The translations under genes were made by a program, and so were the position numbers. Of a stretch of 64,000 nucleotides of DNA, positions 1 through 11,029 are shown piece by piece. The DNA lies in assembly GCF_024648885.1 (NCBI RefSeq), contig NZ_JANBBF010000009.1, forward strand, positions 682,001 to 746,000, given 5' to 3'. The DNA is from Prauserella salsuginis. GTDB lineage: Bacteria; Actinomycetota; Actinomycetes; Mycobacteriales; Pseudonocardiaceae. The notes beneath the pieces were generated by a model, which was not told the origin of the DNA, did no database searches, and saw only the letters and a program-made list of their open reading frames with translations. How positions within the stretch are numbered: the stretch's first letter is position 1; each line of letters opens with the position of its first letter.

Positions 1-1
1 C

Positions 2-1126
2 GTGATGAACGGTGTCACGGGCCGGATGGGCTACCGCCAGCACCTCGTCCGGTCGATCCTGGCGATCAGGCAGCAGGGCGGACTGTCCCTGCCGGACGGC
101 ACACTGCTGTGGCCGGAGCCGATCCTGGTGGGACGGAGCGAATCGAAGCTCGCCGCCATCGCGAAGGAACACGGACTCGACCGGTGGACGACCGACCTCG
201 ACGAGGCGCTGCGTTCCGGCGCCGAGATCTACTTCGACGCGCAGGTCACCAGCAGGCGCGCAGAAGGCGTGCGCAAGGCCGTCGCCGCGGGGCTGCACAT
301 TTACACCGAGAAGCCGATCGCCGAGGACACCGAGGGCGCGCTCGAACTCGGCAGGTTGGCGAGGGACGCGGGCGTGAAGGTCGGCGTGGTGCAGGACAAG
401 CTCTTCCTGCCGGGGCTGCGCAAGCTCAAGCGGCTCGTCGACGGCGGGTTCTTCGGCGAGATCCTGTCCGTGCGCGGGGAGTTCGGGTACTGGGTGTTCG
501 AGGGTGACTGGCAGGAGGCCCAGCGCCCGTCGTGGAACTACCGGGCCGAGGACGGCGGCGGCATCATCGTCGACATGTTCTGCCACTGGCGCTACGTGCT
601 CGAGGACATCTTCGCGCCGGTGCGTTCCGTGCAAGCGCTTGCGGCGACACACATCCCGAAGCGGGTGGACGAGCAGGGCAGGACGTACGAGGCCACGGCC
701 GACGACGCGGCCTACGGCATCTTCGAGCTCGCGGGCGGTGTCGTGGCCCAGCTGAACTCGTCGTGGGCGACGCGCGTGTTCCGCGACGAGCTCGTCGAGT
801 TCCAGGTCGACGGCACCGAGGGCAGCGCCGTTGCCGGGCTGCGCCGTTGCCGGGTGCAGCACCGCTCGATGACGCCGAAACCCGTGTGGAACCCGGACCT
901 GCCGGCCACGGAGGACTTCCGCGGCCAGTGGCAGGAGGTTCCGGACAACGGCGAGTTCGACAACGGGTTCAAGGTCCAGTGGGAGATGTTCCTGCGGCAC
1001 GTCGCGGGTGACGAGCCCTTCCCGTGGGACTTCCTCGCCGGGGCGCGGGGTGTCCAGCTCGCCGAGCTGGGACTCCGGTCTGCGCGGGAGGGCCGCAGGG
1101 TCGAGATCCCGACGCTGGCGCTGTAA
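2..1126 (+). CDS. Gfo/Idh/MocA family oxidoreductase, 5' end cut by window edge
   Basis: This is a predicted NAD(P)-dependent dehydrogenase of sugars or polyols. The reading frame is open to the first base of the window, and the first residues visible (MNGVTGRMGYRQHLVRSI) are already part of the N-terminal Rossmann strand, so the true start and the first few residues lie outside. The Rossmann half includes a YTEKPIAED segment, which is the family's EKP motif carrying the catalytic lysine. The C-terminal alpha/beta half includes DMFCHWRYVLED. About 374 residues are visible, against a usual family length of 370-390, so little is missing. It ends 24 bases before the next gene. The exact substrate cannot be deduced. 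Confidence 0.85.
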   Translation: MMNGVTGRMGYRQHLVRSILAIRQQGGLSLPDGTLLWPEPILVGRSESKLAAIAKEHGLDRWTTDLDEALRSGAEIYFDAQVTSRRAEGVRKAVAAGLHIYTEKPIAEDTEGALELGRLARDAGVKVGVVQDKLFLPGLRKLKRLVDGGFFGEILSVRGEFGYWVFEGDWQEAQRPSWNYRAEDGGGIIVDMFCHWRYVLEDIFAPVRSVQALAATHIPKRVDEQGRTYEATADDAAYGIFELAGGVVAQLNSSWATRVFRDELVEFQVDGTEGSAVAGLRRCRVQHRSMTPKPVWNPDLPATEDFRGQWQEVPDNGEFDNGFKVQWEMFLRHVAGDEPFPWDFLAGARGVQLAELGLRSAREGRRVEIPTLAL

Positions 1127-1150
1127 CGGGCCGCGGGCAGACTGCGGGGT

Positions 1151-2170
1151 ATGCAGCTCGTTTCACTCGACGACATCCGGACCGCCGCCGACCGCGTTCG
1201 CGGCCAGGTCCTGCGCACCCCGCTTCTGCCCGCTCCCTGGGCCGACACCGACCGGCCGCTGTGGTTGAAACCCGAGAGCCTGCAGGCGATCGGCGCGTTC
1301 AAGCTCCGCGGTGCCGTGAACGCGCTCGCGGCGCTCGACGAACGGGCCGGTGCGCAGGGCGGTGCCGCCGGGCAGGGTGGCGCAGCTGGGCAGGGTGTCG
1401 ATGGGCAGGGTGTCGCAGCGAGGCCGAGCGTCGTGGCGTACTCGAGCGGAAACCACGCCCAGGCGGTGGCGTGTGCGGCGCAGCGGCTCGGCGTCGCGGC
1501 GCACATCGTGATGCCGGAGAACACGCCGCAGGTGAAGGTCGAGGGCACGCGGATGTACGGCGCCGAGGTCGTCCTGGTGCCCGTCGGCGAGCGCGAGTCG
1601 GCGGCCTACCGGCTGGTCGACGAGCTGGGCGCGGTGCTGGTGCCGCCGTTCGACCACCCCGACATCATCGCGGGTCAGGGGACCGCCGGGCTCGAGATCG
1701 GCGACGACCTGCCTGACGTCGAGCTCGTGCTCGTCCCCATCAGTGGCGGAGGGCTCGCCTCGGGTGTCGGCACCGCGGTGAAGGCACTCTGCCCGAACGC
1801 CACCGTCGTCGGGGTCGAGCCGGAGCTGGCCGCGGACGCCGCCGACAGTCTGCGCGCAGGGCAGGTGGTCGAGTGGCCGGTCGAGGACCGTGTCAGGACG
1901 ATCGCCGACGGGCTGCGTTCACAGCCGTCGGAGTTGACGTTCGCGCACCTCCAGGCCGTCGTCGACGGCATCGTGACCGTCACCGAGGACGAGATCCGCG
2001 ACGCGATGCGGGTCCTCGCCACCCGTAGCCGGTTGATCGCCGAGCCGTCCGGCGCGGTCCCGCTGGCCGCCTATCTCCACCGGTCGGGTGAGCTGCCCCG
2101 GGGGCGCACCGTCGTGGTGGTCTCCGGCGGAAACGTGGACCGCGCGATGCTCGCCGACGTCCTAGGCTGA
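1151..2170 (+). CDS. Threonine/serine dehydratase, PLP-dependent, with low-complexity insert
   Basis: This is a fold-type II PLP enzyme predicted to deaminate L-threonine or L-serine to a 2-oxo acid plus ammonia. Lys51 in GAFKLRGAVNA is the PLP Schiff-base lysine, SSGNHAQAVA (about 98-107) is the asparagine loop over the cofactor, and PISGGGLASG (about 196) is the phosphate-binding glycine loop. Its 339 residues match the single-domain biodegradative type; there is no C-terminal ACT regulatory domain, so isoleucine feedback is not expected. Residues 66-91 form an odd Gly/Gln/Ala-rich insert (GGAAGQGGAAGQGVDGQG) coded by a short imperfect DNA repeat between two catalytic segments. The ATG lies 7 bases after CAGACT (1138-1143), which would suit a leaderless transcript. 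Confidence 0.88.
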   Translation: MQLVSLDDIRTAADRVRGQVLRTPLLPAPWADTDRPLWLKPESLQAIGAFKLRGAVNALAALDERAGAQGGAAGQGGAAGQGVDGQGVAARPSVVAYSSGNHAQAVACAAQRLGVAAHIVMPENTPQVKVEGTRMYGAEVVLVPVGERESAAYRLVDELGAVLVPPFDHPDIIAGQGTAGLEIGDDLPDVELVLVPISGGGLASGVGTAVKALCPNATVVGVEPELAADAADSLRAGQVVEWPVEDRVRTIADGLRSQPSELTFAHLQAVVDGIVTVTEDEIRDAMRVLATRSRLIAEPSGAVPLAAYLHRSGELPRGRTVVVVSGGNVDRAMLADVLG

Positions 2171-2212
2171 CGGGAGAGCAGAGCCAGCCGACGCGTGACG
2201 AAGGGGCCGACG

Positions 2213-2626
2213 ATGAGCGACGTGCTGTTCGGCGACGAACACGTTCAGAGGTACGAGGAGACCGACGGCGAGGTCGGCCACGTGTGGCAGAACGGCGTGC
2301 CGACACTGGTCCTCACCACCACCGGGCGGAGGACCGGCGAGCCGCGCAAGTCGGCGCTGATCTACCAGGTGCACGGTGGTGCGTACGTCGTCGTCGCGTC
2401 CAAGGGCGGCGCGCCCGACAACCCCGGCTGGTACAAGAACCTGGACGCCGACCCGCACGTGAAGGTCCAGGTGGGTGCCGAGAAGTTCGACGCGGTCGCC
2501 CGCACCGCCGGTGCCGAGGAGAAGGCCGAGTTGTGGCCGCTGATGGCCGCGGTGTGGCCGTCCTACGACGACTACCAGGCCAAGACCAACCGTGACATCC
2601 CCGTCGTGGTCCTCGACCCGGCGTGA
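2213..2626 (+). CDS. Nitroreductase/deazaflavin-dependent (DDN-type) oxidoreductase
   Basis: This is a small split-barrel protein of the actinobacterial DDN family, predicted to bind F420 or a related flavin and to reduce an unknown substrate. LTTTGRRTGEPRKSALIY followed by VASKGGAPDNPGWYKNL is the family signature for the cofactor pocket. I chose the ATG at 2213 because AAGGGG (2201-2206) sits 6 bases upstream; an in-frame GTG at 2195 has no ribosome binding site. The product is 137 residues, close to the usual 130-150. It stands alone between the dehydratase and lpdA. The family is broad, so the substrate cannot be named. Confidence 0.85.
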   Translation: MSDVLFGDEHVQRYEETDGEVGHVWQNGVPTLVLTTTGRRTGEPRKSALIYQVHGGAYVVVASKGGAPDNPGWYKNLDADPHVKVQVGAEKFDAVARTAGAEEKAELWPLMAAVWPSYDDYQAKTNRDIPVVVLDPA

Positions 2627-2735
2627 CCTGCACAGACGCTCTGCCGGGTCGGTAGCCGATCCGGCAGAGCGACCCACGTCACGCCCGTGGCCGGGGTGAC
2701 GGCCCCTCGGTGTGGTCCGGGGCATAATCGCCGCC

Positions 2736-4136
2736 ATGAGCGAACACTTCGACGTTGTGGTCCTGGGCGCCGGCCCCGGCGGATACACCGCCGCGGTCCG
2801 GGCGGCCCAGCTCGGGTACGACACCGCCATCATCGAGGAGCGCTACTGGGGCGGTGTGTGCCTGAACGTGGGCTGCATCCCGTCGAAGGCGCTGTTGCGG
2901 AACGCCGAGCTTGCCCACCTGTTCACGTCCGAGGCCAAGACCTTCGGAATCCAGACGACCGGCGAGGTCACCTTCGACTACGGCGCGGCCTACCAGCGCA
3001 GCCGCAAGGTCGCCGACGGTCGCGTCAAGGGCATTCACTACCTGATGAAGAAGAATGCCATCACCCAGTTCAACGGTCGTGGTTCGTTCACCGGCCCGAA
3101 CGCGATCGACGTGCGGCGCAGCGACGGCGAGACGGACACGGTCACGTTCGACCACTGCATCATCGCCGCCGGCGCCAGCCCGAAACTGCTGCCCGGTACG
3201 CAGCGCAGCCAGAACGTGGTCACCTACGAGGAGCAGATCCTCGCCGAGGAGCTGCCGAACAGCATCGTTGTGGCCGGCGCGGGTGCGATCGGCGTCGAGT
3301 TCGCCTACGTGCTGCACAACTACGGTGTACAGGTCACCATCGTCGAGTTCGCCGACCGCATGGTGCCTGCCGAGGACGAAGAGGTGTCCGCCGAACTGGC
3401 GAGGCGCTACCGCAAGCTCGGCGTCGACGTGCTGACGTCCACGAAGGTCGAGTCCATTGAGGACAACGGGACCGGGGTGCGCGTCACCGTCTCGTCCGGC
3501 GGCCAGCAGCAGGTCCTCGAGGCCGACAAGGTGTTGCAGGCCATGGGCTTCACACCGAACGTCGAGGGTTACGGGCTCAAGAACACCGGCGTGCGGCTCA
3601 CCGAGCGGGGCGCGATCGACGTCGACGGCCGCGGCCGCACCAGCGCGGGGCACATCTTCGCGATCGGCGACGTGACGGCGAAGCTGATGCTCGCGCACGC
3701 CGCCGAGTCGATGGCAATGATCGCCGCGGAGACCATCGCCGACGCCGAGACGATGGAACTCGACTTCCGCATGATCCCCCGCGCGACGTACTGCCAGCCG
3801 CAGGTCGCCTCGTTCGGGCTCACCGAGCAGGAGGCACGCGACGCGGGCCACGACGTGCAGGTGCAGAAGTTCCCGTTCACCGCCAACGGCAAGGCGCACG
3901 GCCTCGCCGAGCCGGTCGGGTTCGTCAAGGTCATCGCCGACTCGGCGTACGGCGAGTTCCTCGGTGCCCACCTGATCGGCCCCGAGGTCACGGAGCTGCT
4001 GCCGGAGCTGACGCTCGCCCAGCAGTGGGACCTCACCGTGCACGAGGTCGCCCGCAACGTGCACGCCCACCCGACGCTCGGCGAGGGAATCAAGGAGGCG
4101 GTCCACGGCCTCGCGGGGCACATGATCAACATGTGA
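2736..4136 (+). CDS. lpdA: Dihydrolipoyl dehydrogenase
   Basis: This is the E3 flavoprotein that reoxidises lipoamide in 2-oxo-acid dehydrogenase complexes and passes electrons to NAD+. It has a FAD-binding GAGPGG near residue 11, the redox-active disulfide Cys42/Cys47 in [12 protein letters not shown], an NAD-binding [11 protein letters not shown] near 182, a second FAD motif in [10 protein letters not shown] near 307, and the C-terminal [10 protein letters not shown] segment with the His/Glu catalytic pair at about 445/450. Its 466 residues are standard for the family. Mycobacterial Lpd enzymes that carry the [15 protein letters not shown] stretch are close in type. The ATG at 2736 is preferred over an upstream GTG because the homologous N terminus begins just before [11 protein letters not shown]. 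It is monocistronic, with a strong hairpin 44 bases after the stop codon. Confidence 0.95.
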   Translation: MSEHFDVVVLGAGPGGYTAAVRAAQLGYDTAIIEERYWGGVCLNVGCIPSKALLRNAELAHLFTSEAKTFGIQTTGEVTFDYGAAYQRSRKVADGRVKGIHYLMKKNAITQFNGRGSFTGPNAIDVRRSDGETDTVTFDHCIIAAGASPKLLPGTQRSQNVVTYEEQILAEELPNSIVVAGAGAIGVEFAYVLHNYGVQVTIVEFADRMVPAEDEEVSAELARRYRKLGVDVLTSTKVESIEDNGTGVRVTVSSGGQQQVLEADKVLQAMGFTPNVEGYGLKNTGVRLTERGAIDVDGRGRTSAGHIFAIGDVTAKLMLAHAAESMAMIAAETIADAETMELDFRMIPRATYCQPQVASFGLTEQEARDAGHDVQVQKFPFTANGKAHGLAEPVGFVKVIADSAYGEFLGAHLIGPEVTELLPELTLAQQWDLTVHEVARNVHAHPTLGEGIKEAVHGLAGHMINM

Positions 4137-4179
4137 CCGTCCGGGGCTGTCGGCAGACACGCGCGAAGGCGCCGAATCG

Positions 4180-4220
4180 ACACGCGGCCGAGGTGGGCGA
4201 CCCCGACCTCGGCCGCGTGT
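4180..4220 (+). terminator. Hairpin terminator after lpdA
   Basis: A perfect 15-bp inverted repeat, ACACGCGGCCGAGGT and its complement at 4206-4220, is separated by an 11-base loop. It begins 43 bases after the lpdA stop codon. There is no T-tract, as is common in high-GC actinobacteria. The right arm runs into the 21-bp repeat array that follows. Confidence 0.7.
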
Positions 4221-4276
4221 TCTGCATTCAGCACCGCGTGTTCTGCGCTCAACGCCGCGTGTTCTGCGTCCGTGAC
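4214..4276 (+). repeat. Three tandem copies of a 21-bp intergenic repeat
   Basis: Units begin at 4214, 4235 and 4256, each opening with CGCGTGTTCTGC and followed by a variable 9-base tail. A related 21-bp unit (CGTGTTGC...) occurs as two inverted arrays at 5927-5989 and 6179-6228. The rest of this 318-base gap (4277-4454) shows nothing I can identify. Confidence 0.75.
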
Positions 4277-4454
4277 CCGGTCCCCACTCCTCACCGACAT
4301 GCTGCCGCGTGACGGCGTTCCCGCGCGTGTTGCGCATGCGGGGTTCGTGTCGCTCCCACCCGTCGTCCGGCTGCCGTTCCTCGTCGACGCGCCGACACGA
4401 GACCCAACTTGCCGGGGCGGTGCCGCGGGGCCAGGTCAGCGCCTTTCAGGCCCG

Positions 4455-4895
4455 TCAGCCCGTTGCACGCCGGACGGACTCCGGCCGGATGACGATGCGC
4501 GCCCAGTTCTCCGACCGCATGGTGGCCAGGTCGGCGGCGTGCCCGGGGTCGTCCAGGTCCCAGTACCGAGCCGCGAGACGGTCCAGCAGTTCGTGCGCAC
4601 CCTCGAACTCGATCGTGACGCGACCGGCGACCGATATCCACTGCTCCTGTTCACCCACCGGTGCGGCGACGACGATCGAGGCGCGTGGGTCCCGGCGCAG
4701 CCGCCGTACCTTGGGCGCGTCCGGATAGGTGAACAGCTGGATGGTGCCCGCCTCGGTGGCCTCGAACCACACGGGGCGCGGTTGCGGCGGAAGCGGTCCC
4801 GCCGCCACGGACAGGAAGCCGTGCAGCGGCCGACGGAGGAACGCCAGGTCGGCGGCGGTCAGCAACGGAGTCGACACAGCGGTCTCGGTAGTCAT
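4455..4895 (-). CDS. Pyridoxamine 5'-phosphate oxidase-like (PPOX) family protein
   Basis: This is a small FMN- or F420-binding split-barrel protein of 146 residues. Visible family features are RPVWFEATEAGTIQLFTY, where PPOX proteins read out the substrate/flavin site, DPRASIVVAAP, and the YWDLDDPGHAADLA segment near the C terminus. The start is the ATG at 4895. It is divergent from an AraC-type regulator whose start is 92 bases away, so that regulator may control it. The physiological reaction is unknown; members range from F420 reductases and heme-binding proteins to true pyridoxine oxidases. Confidence 0.8.
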   Translation of the reverse strand: MTTETAVSTPLLTAADLAFLRRPLHGFLSVAAGPLPPQPRPVWFEATEAGTIQLFTYPDAPKVRRLRRDPRASIVVAAPVGEQEQWISVAGRVTIEFEGAHELLDRLAARYWDLDDPGHAADLATMRSENWARIVIRPESVRRATG

Positions 4896-4987
4896 GTCGA
4901 CCAGTCAATCCGAGTCGATCGGACGATCCCATAGGTAGGACACCGAGTCGCCTGTGTATTCGTCTCGGCACGGTTATGCTCGGCACG

Positions 4988-5911
4988 GTGGACGTGTTCG
5001 ACGACCTGATCCGCGGGGTGCGTGCGCACGGGTCGCTGTTCGGCAGCTCGGTGCTGACGCCGCCGTGGTCGTTGCACTTCGCCGACGGTGCGCCGTTGAC
5101 GCTGTGCGCCGTGCTCGGCGGCGCGGGCTGGATCGTGCCGGAGCACGGTGAGCCGGTCCCACTGCGTGATCGCGAGACGGTCGTCGTCCGTGGTCCGGAG
5201 CCGTTCAGCTTCGTCGACGAGGTCGGCACGCGGGCCGCACCCGTCTCGTGCGGGCAGCACTGCGCGGTCCCCGGCCAGGGAGGCACGCGGCATCGCCGTG
5301 GCTGGCACGACAGCGGTGACGCCGACGTGACGTTGATCGTCGGTGCCTATCCCGTGCGGGGCGAGATCAGCCGCAGACTGGTGGAGGCGCTGCCCGGTGT
5401 GTTGCGTGTGGACGGCGGCGGAACCGGTGACGGCGTGCTGGACCATCTCGCCGAGGAGGTCGCGATCGACCGGCCGGGTCAGCAAGTGGTCCTCGATCGG
5501 TTACTGGACTGGATGTTGGTCTGCACGTTGCGCGAGTGGTTCGACCGGCCGGGTGGCCGGCCCCCGGCGTGGTGGGCGGCGCAGCACGACCCCGTCGTCG
5601 GCGATGCGCTGCGACGGATGCACGCCGAGCCTGCGGCGCCGTGGACCGTCGCCGTGTTGGCCGATCGCGCCCGCGTGTCACGGTCGACCTTGGCCAAACG
5701 ATTCGGCGAGTTGATGGGCGAACCTCCGCTGACGTACCTCACGCGCTGGCGGATGACCCTCGCCGCGGAGATGCTGGTCGAGCGGAGCTCGGCGACCGTC
5801 GCCGACGTCGCCCGCGCCGTGGGTTATTCCGACCCGTTCGGCTTCAGTGCGGCCTTCAAACGCGTCCGAGGTGTCAACCCCAGCGAGTTCCGCAGGACCG
5901 CGACCGCCTAA
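4988..5911 (+). CDS. AraC family transcriptional regulator with N-terminal cupin domain
   Basis: This is a predicted DNA-binding activator/repressor of 307 residues. The N-terminal half (about 1-190) is a cupin-type ligand domain beginning VDVFDDLIRGVRAHGSLFG. The C-terminal 100 residues carry the double AraC helix-turn-helix, with WTVAVLADRARVSRSTLAKRF as the first helix pair (seen in part) and VADVARAVGYSDPFGFSAAF as the second. I prefer the GTG at 4988 over the ATG at 4976 because homologous proteins start at MDV and because TATGCT (4975-4980) would be a -10 box placed 7 bases upstream, giving a leaderless message. It is divergent from the PPOX gene, a common pairing for this subfamily. 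Confidence 0.82.
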   Translation: MDVFDDLIRGVRAHGSLFGSSVLTPPWSLHFADGAPLTLCAVLGGAGWIVPEHGEPVPLRDRETVVVRGPEPFSFVDEVGTRAAPVSCGQHCAVPGQGGTRHRRGWHDSGDADVTLIVGAYPVRGEISRRLVEALPGVLRVDGGGTGDGVLDHLAEEVAIDRPGQQVVLDRLLDWMLVCTLREWFDRPGGRPPAWWAAQHDPVVGDALRRMHAEPAAPWTVAVLADRARVSRSTLAKRFGELMGEPPLTYLTRWRMTLAAEMLVERSSATVADVARAVGYSDPFGFSAAFKRVRGVNPSEFRRTATA

Positions 5912-5926
5912 CTGGTGTCTGACCAC

Positions 5927-5989
5927 CGTGTTGTCGATTCCGGAGCCCGTGTTGCGTTTTCCGGGGCCCGTGTTGCAGACCTGCGGGCT
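5927..5989 (+). repeat. 21-bp repeat array, left arm (three units)
   Basis: Units begin at 5927, 5948 and 5969, each opening CGTGTTG followed by a variable core containing TTCCGG and ending GCC. The same unit recurs in inverted orientation at 6179-6228, so the two arrays flank about 190 bases. This fills much of the 394-base gap between the AraC and Clp genes. The enclosed part (5990-6178) holds no convincing gene. Confidence 0.75.
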
Positions 5990-6178
5990 CGCAGCACGCA
6001 CCATGACCCGGCACCGCGCGGATCGTGGGTGGAAATTCCGTGGGTGGAGACGCCGTGCCGCAGTGGCGGTTCGACTGGCACCGGGAGAACCTCCGCAGCA
6101 CGCCGACGCGCGTGGTCTTCCACGCGCACCGGGAATCCGTGGTCTACCCACGTGGCGGACACGCGACCCCGTAGGTGA

Positions 6179-6228
6179 CAACACGAACTCCGGAAAGCGC
6201 AACACGGCCCCCAGGATCCGCAACACGG
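6179..6228 (-). repeat. 21-bp repeat array, right arm (inverted)
   Basis: Complementary units begin at 6179, 6200 and 6221 (CAACACG...), exactly 21 bases apart and in inverse orientation to the array at 5927-5989. The transcript across both arrays could fold into a large stem. The array lies about 80 bases before the Clp ATPase start. Confidence 0.72.
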
Positions 6229-6305
6229 CAGGCTGGTTGACACCTCGGCTCAGTGGGTAGTCACGTGCGCGGCAGATCCCGCCATCGGTAAGGAGGAGGC
6301 TGTCC

Positions 6306-8891
<2,586 letters not shown>

Positions 8892-8928
8892 CCGGGTGGT
8901 CGGCTGACCGCGTGGCTACGGTGGGGAC

Positions 8929-9795
8929 GTGTCCATCGCCGACGAACACGTTCGCACCTTCGAGGAGGCGCGTGGCCGGCTGTCGGCCATCGCCTATCGC
9001 ATGCTGGGCACCGTCGCCGACGCCGAGGACGCCGTGCAGGACACGTACGTCCGCTGGTCGGGAGCCGAGCACGGGGACGTGCGCGAACCGGTCGCGTGGT
9101 TGACGCGGGTGCTGACCAATGTGTGCCTGAACCGGCTGACGTCGGCCAGGGCCCGGCGTGAGGAGTACGTCGGGCCCTGGCTGCCGGAACCCGTCGTCAC
9201 CGAAGAACCGCTGACGACGCTCGCCGAACGTGAGTCGGTGTCGATGGCGATGCTCGTGGTCCTCGAACGGCTGACGCCACCGCAGCGAGCGGTGTTCGTG
9301 CTGAGGGAGGCGTTCGGCCACTCGCACGCGGAGATCGCGGCCGTGCTCGACATCACCGAGGTCTCCAGCCAACAGCTGTACCGCAGGGCCCGCGGGCACG
9401 TGGCCGACGGCAGGGCCAGGTTCACCACGTCGGCCGAGGAGTGCCGGCGGATCACCGAGCGCTTCCTGTCCGCAGCCCGCGGAGCCGACCAGGAGGCGCT
9501 GCGCAGCCTGTTCGTCGAGGACGTCGTCGCGTGGGCCGACGGTGGCGGCAAGACCACGGCCGCCCGCCGCCCGGTCTCGGGTGCCGACCGGGTGACCCGC
9601 TACCTGGCGTGGATGAGCAGGGACATCCCCGGCCTCGTGGTCGACCTGCCGGACATCAACGGGACGCCGGGCGTGGTGGCCTCGATCGACGGCGTGACCG
9701 TGCTGGCCGTGTCGCTGCATATCGTCGACGGGGCGATCGCGGACATCTATCTCGTCGCCAACCCGGACAAGCTCGCCCGGCTCGTCGTGCCGTGA
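8929..9795 (+). CDS. sigJ: ECF41-group RNA polymerase sigma factor SigJ
   Basis: This is an extracytoplasmic-function sigma factor of 288 residues with sigma-2 (about 8-75) and sigma-4 (about 105-160) regions followed by a SnoaL-like C-terminal domain. That extension, together with WLPEP in the linker (about 84) and the C-terminal NGTPG (about 244; usually NGGPA/NGxPG), is diagnostic of ECF41, where the C-terminal domain itself modulates activity and no anti-sigma factor is needed. The start is GTG. The next gene is a flavin oxidoreductase, as expected, because ECF41 genes are normally adjacent to a carboxymuconolactone decarboxylase, oxidoreductase or epimerase gene that they control. Confidence 0.92.
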   Translation: MSIADEHVRTFEEARGRLSAIAYRMLGTVADAEDAVQDTYVRWSGAEHGDVREPVAWLTRVLTNVCLNRLTSARARREEYVGPWLPEPVVTEEPLTTLAERESVSMAMLVVLERLTPPQRAVFVLREAFGHSHAEIAAVLDITEVSSQQLYRRARGHVADGRARFTTSAEECRRITERFLSAARGADQEALRSLFVEDVVAWADGGGKTTAARRPVSGADRVTRYLAWMSRDIPGLVVDLPDINGTPGVVASIDGVTVLAVSLHIVDGAIADIYLVANPDKLARLVVP

Positions 9796-9796
9796 T

Positions 9797-9823
9797 CCGG
9801 AGTTGTGACGCGTGACACTCCGG
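9797..9823 (+). terminator. Short hairpin after sigJ
   Basis: A 7-bp inverted repeat, CCGGAGT and ACTCCGG, with a 13-base loop sits directly after the sigJ stop codon and before the candidate promoter of the oxidoreductase gene. It is a modest terminator candidate. Confidence 0.4.
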
Positions 9824-9828
9824 CCCGT

Positions 9829-9858
9829 TGTCAGTTCTCGCGCCGCTGTGCGGTTCAT
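9829..9858 (+). promoter_or_regulatory. Candidate ECF41 (SigJ) promoter of the oxidoreductase gene
   Basis: TGTCAG (9829-9834) resembles the ECF41 -35 element TGTCACA. GGTTCAT (9852-9858) about 17 bases downstream is a weak match to the CGTC-type -10. The pair lies 35-65 bases before the flavoprotein ATG, the place where ECF41 factors normally act. The call depends on position as much as on sequence. Confidence 0.4.
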
Positions 9859-9892
9859 GAGGTGACGTGCTCGGGTTCGGAAGGAGTTCCTC

Positions 9893-11026
9893 ATGGCTCA
9901 TCGGATCGTGATCCTCGGTGGTGGCTACGCGGGTGTGACGGCGGCGAACCGGATCGCCCGCAGGCTCGACGGTGCCGAGGTGACGCTGGTGAACGAACGT
10001 GCCACGTTCGTCGAGCGGGTGCGACTGCATCAGGTCGCGGTGGGGGAGTCGATCGTCCTGCGGCCGTTGCGTGAGCGGGTACGGCCCGGCGTCACCGTCG
10101 TCGTGGCCAGGGCCGGTGGCATCGATCTCGACCGGAGGGAAGTCGTACTGGAGCGTGGGGCCTCGTCCGGCGCGCAGCGGCTGCCGTACGACACGCTCGT
10201 CTATGCGCTCGGCAGTCAGGCGGCGCCCGCACCGGACGACGCCGTCGCGCTGGCGACGGTGGACGACGCGTGGCGGGCGCGTGATCGGGTCGGCGCACTT
10301 GCGGCCGAACCCGGTCCGGTGGCCGTCGTGGGAGGTGGGCTGACGGGTATCGAGGCGGCGACCGAACTCGCCGAGCGGCATCCGGCCGTGCGGGTGCGGG
10401 TGGTGTCCGATGTGGATCCGGGGTCGTGGTTGTCGCACCGGGCGCAGCGGCATCTGCGGCGGGTGTTCGGCAGGCTCGGGATCGAGGTCGTCAGCGGCTC
10501 GGTCGCCGATGTTCGGGACGGTGCGGTGCAGCTGACCGACGGCCGGGTGGTCGGCGCGGGTCTCACGCTGGCGTGTACGGGTTTCGCGGTGCCGTCGTTG
10601 GCTGCCGGATCCGGACTGGCGGTCGACGGGACGGGGCGGATCCGCGTCGACGGGACGATGCGCTCGGTGTCCCATCCGGACGTCTACGCGGTCGGCGACG
10701 CGGCCGTGCCGGAGCTGCCGAACGGGCGTGACTTCCGCATGGCCTGTGCGACGGCGTTGCCGATGAGTGCGGCCGCGGGCACGGCGATCGCCGACCGGTT
10801 GGCCGGGCGCAAGCCCGCCGGGCTGCGCTTCCGGTATGTCAACCAGTGCATCAGCCTCGGCAGGCGGGACGGCGTGATCCAGGCCGTCGACGGCGATGAC
10901 AGTCCACTTCGGATGATCCTCGGCGGGCGGGTGGCCGCGTCGTACAAGGAGGCCGTGGTGCGGGGCGCGTCGTGGTTCGCGGCACACCCCGGCCCGTATC
11001 GTCCGGCGCGCGCCGTTCCGGCGTGA
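9893..11026 (+). CDS. FAD/NAD(P)-dependent oxidoreductase (NDH-2-like), ECF41 partner
   Basis: This is a two-dinucleotide-fold flavoprotein of 377 residues. The N-terminal ILGGGYAGVTAANRI binds FAD, VAVVGGGLTGIEAATELAER (about 142) binds NAD(P)H, and VYAVGDAAVP (about 263) is the second FAD contact. Length and order match NADH dehydrogenase type II-like and nitrite-reductase-like FAD oxidoreductases. No C-terminal membrane helix is obvious, so membrane quinone reduction is uncertain. GGAAGGAG lies just upstream of the ATG. It follows sigJ, and oxidoreductases are classic targets of ECF41 sigma factors. The gene is convergent with the hydrolase that ends 4 bases away. Confidence 0.85.
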   Translation: MAHRIVILGGGYAGVTAANRIARRLDGAEVTLVNERATFVERVRLHQVAVGESIVLRPLRERVRPGVTVVVARAGGIDLDRREVVLERGASSGAQRLPYDTLVYALGSQAAPAPDDAVALATVDDAWRARDRVGALAAEPGPVAVVGGGLTGIEAATELAERHPAVRVRVVSDVDPGSWLSHRAQRHLRRVFGRLGIEVVSGSVADVRDGAVQLTDGRVVGAGLTLACTGFAVPSLAAGSGLAVDGTGRIRVDGTMRSVSHPDVYAVGDAAVPELPNGRDFRMACATALPMSAAAGTAIADRLAGRKPAGLRFRYVNQCISLGRRDGVIQAVDGDDSPLRMILGGRVAASYKEAVVRGASWFAAHPGPYRPARAVPA

Positions 11027-11029
11027 AAC

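Noticed and set aside
2679-4337. 552-codon open frame antisense to lpdA
   Set aside because: It mirrors a well-supported enzyme in a GC-rich codon pattern; the translation is Arg/His/Val-rich without any domain.
5990-6178. Small gene between the inverted repeat arrays
   Set aside because: Short frames exist on both strands but none has a ribosome site or plausible composition.
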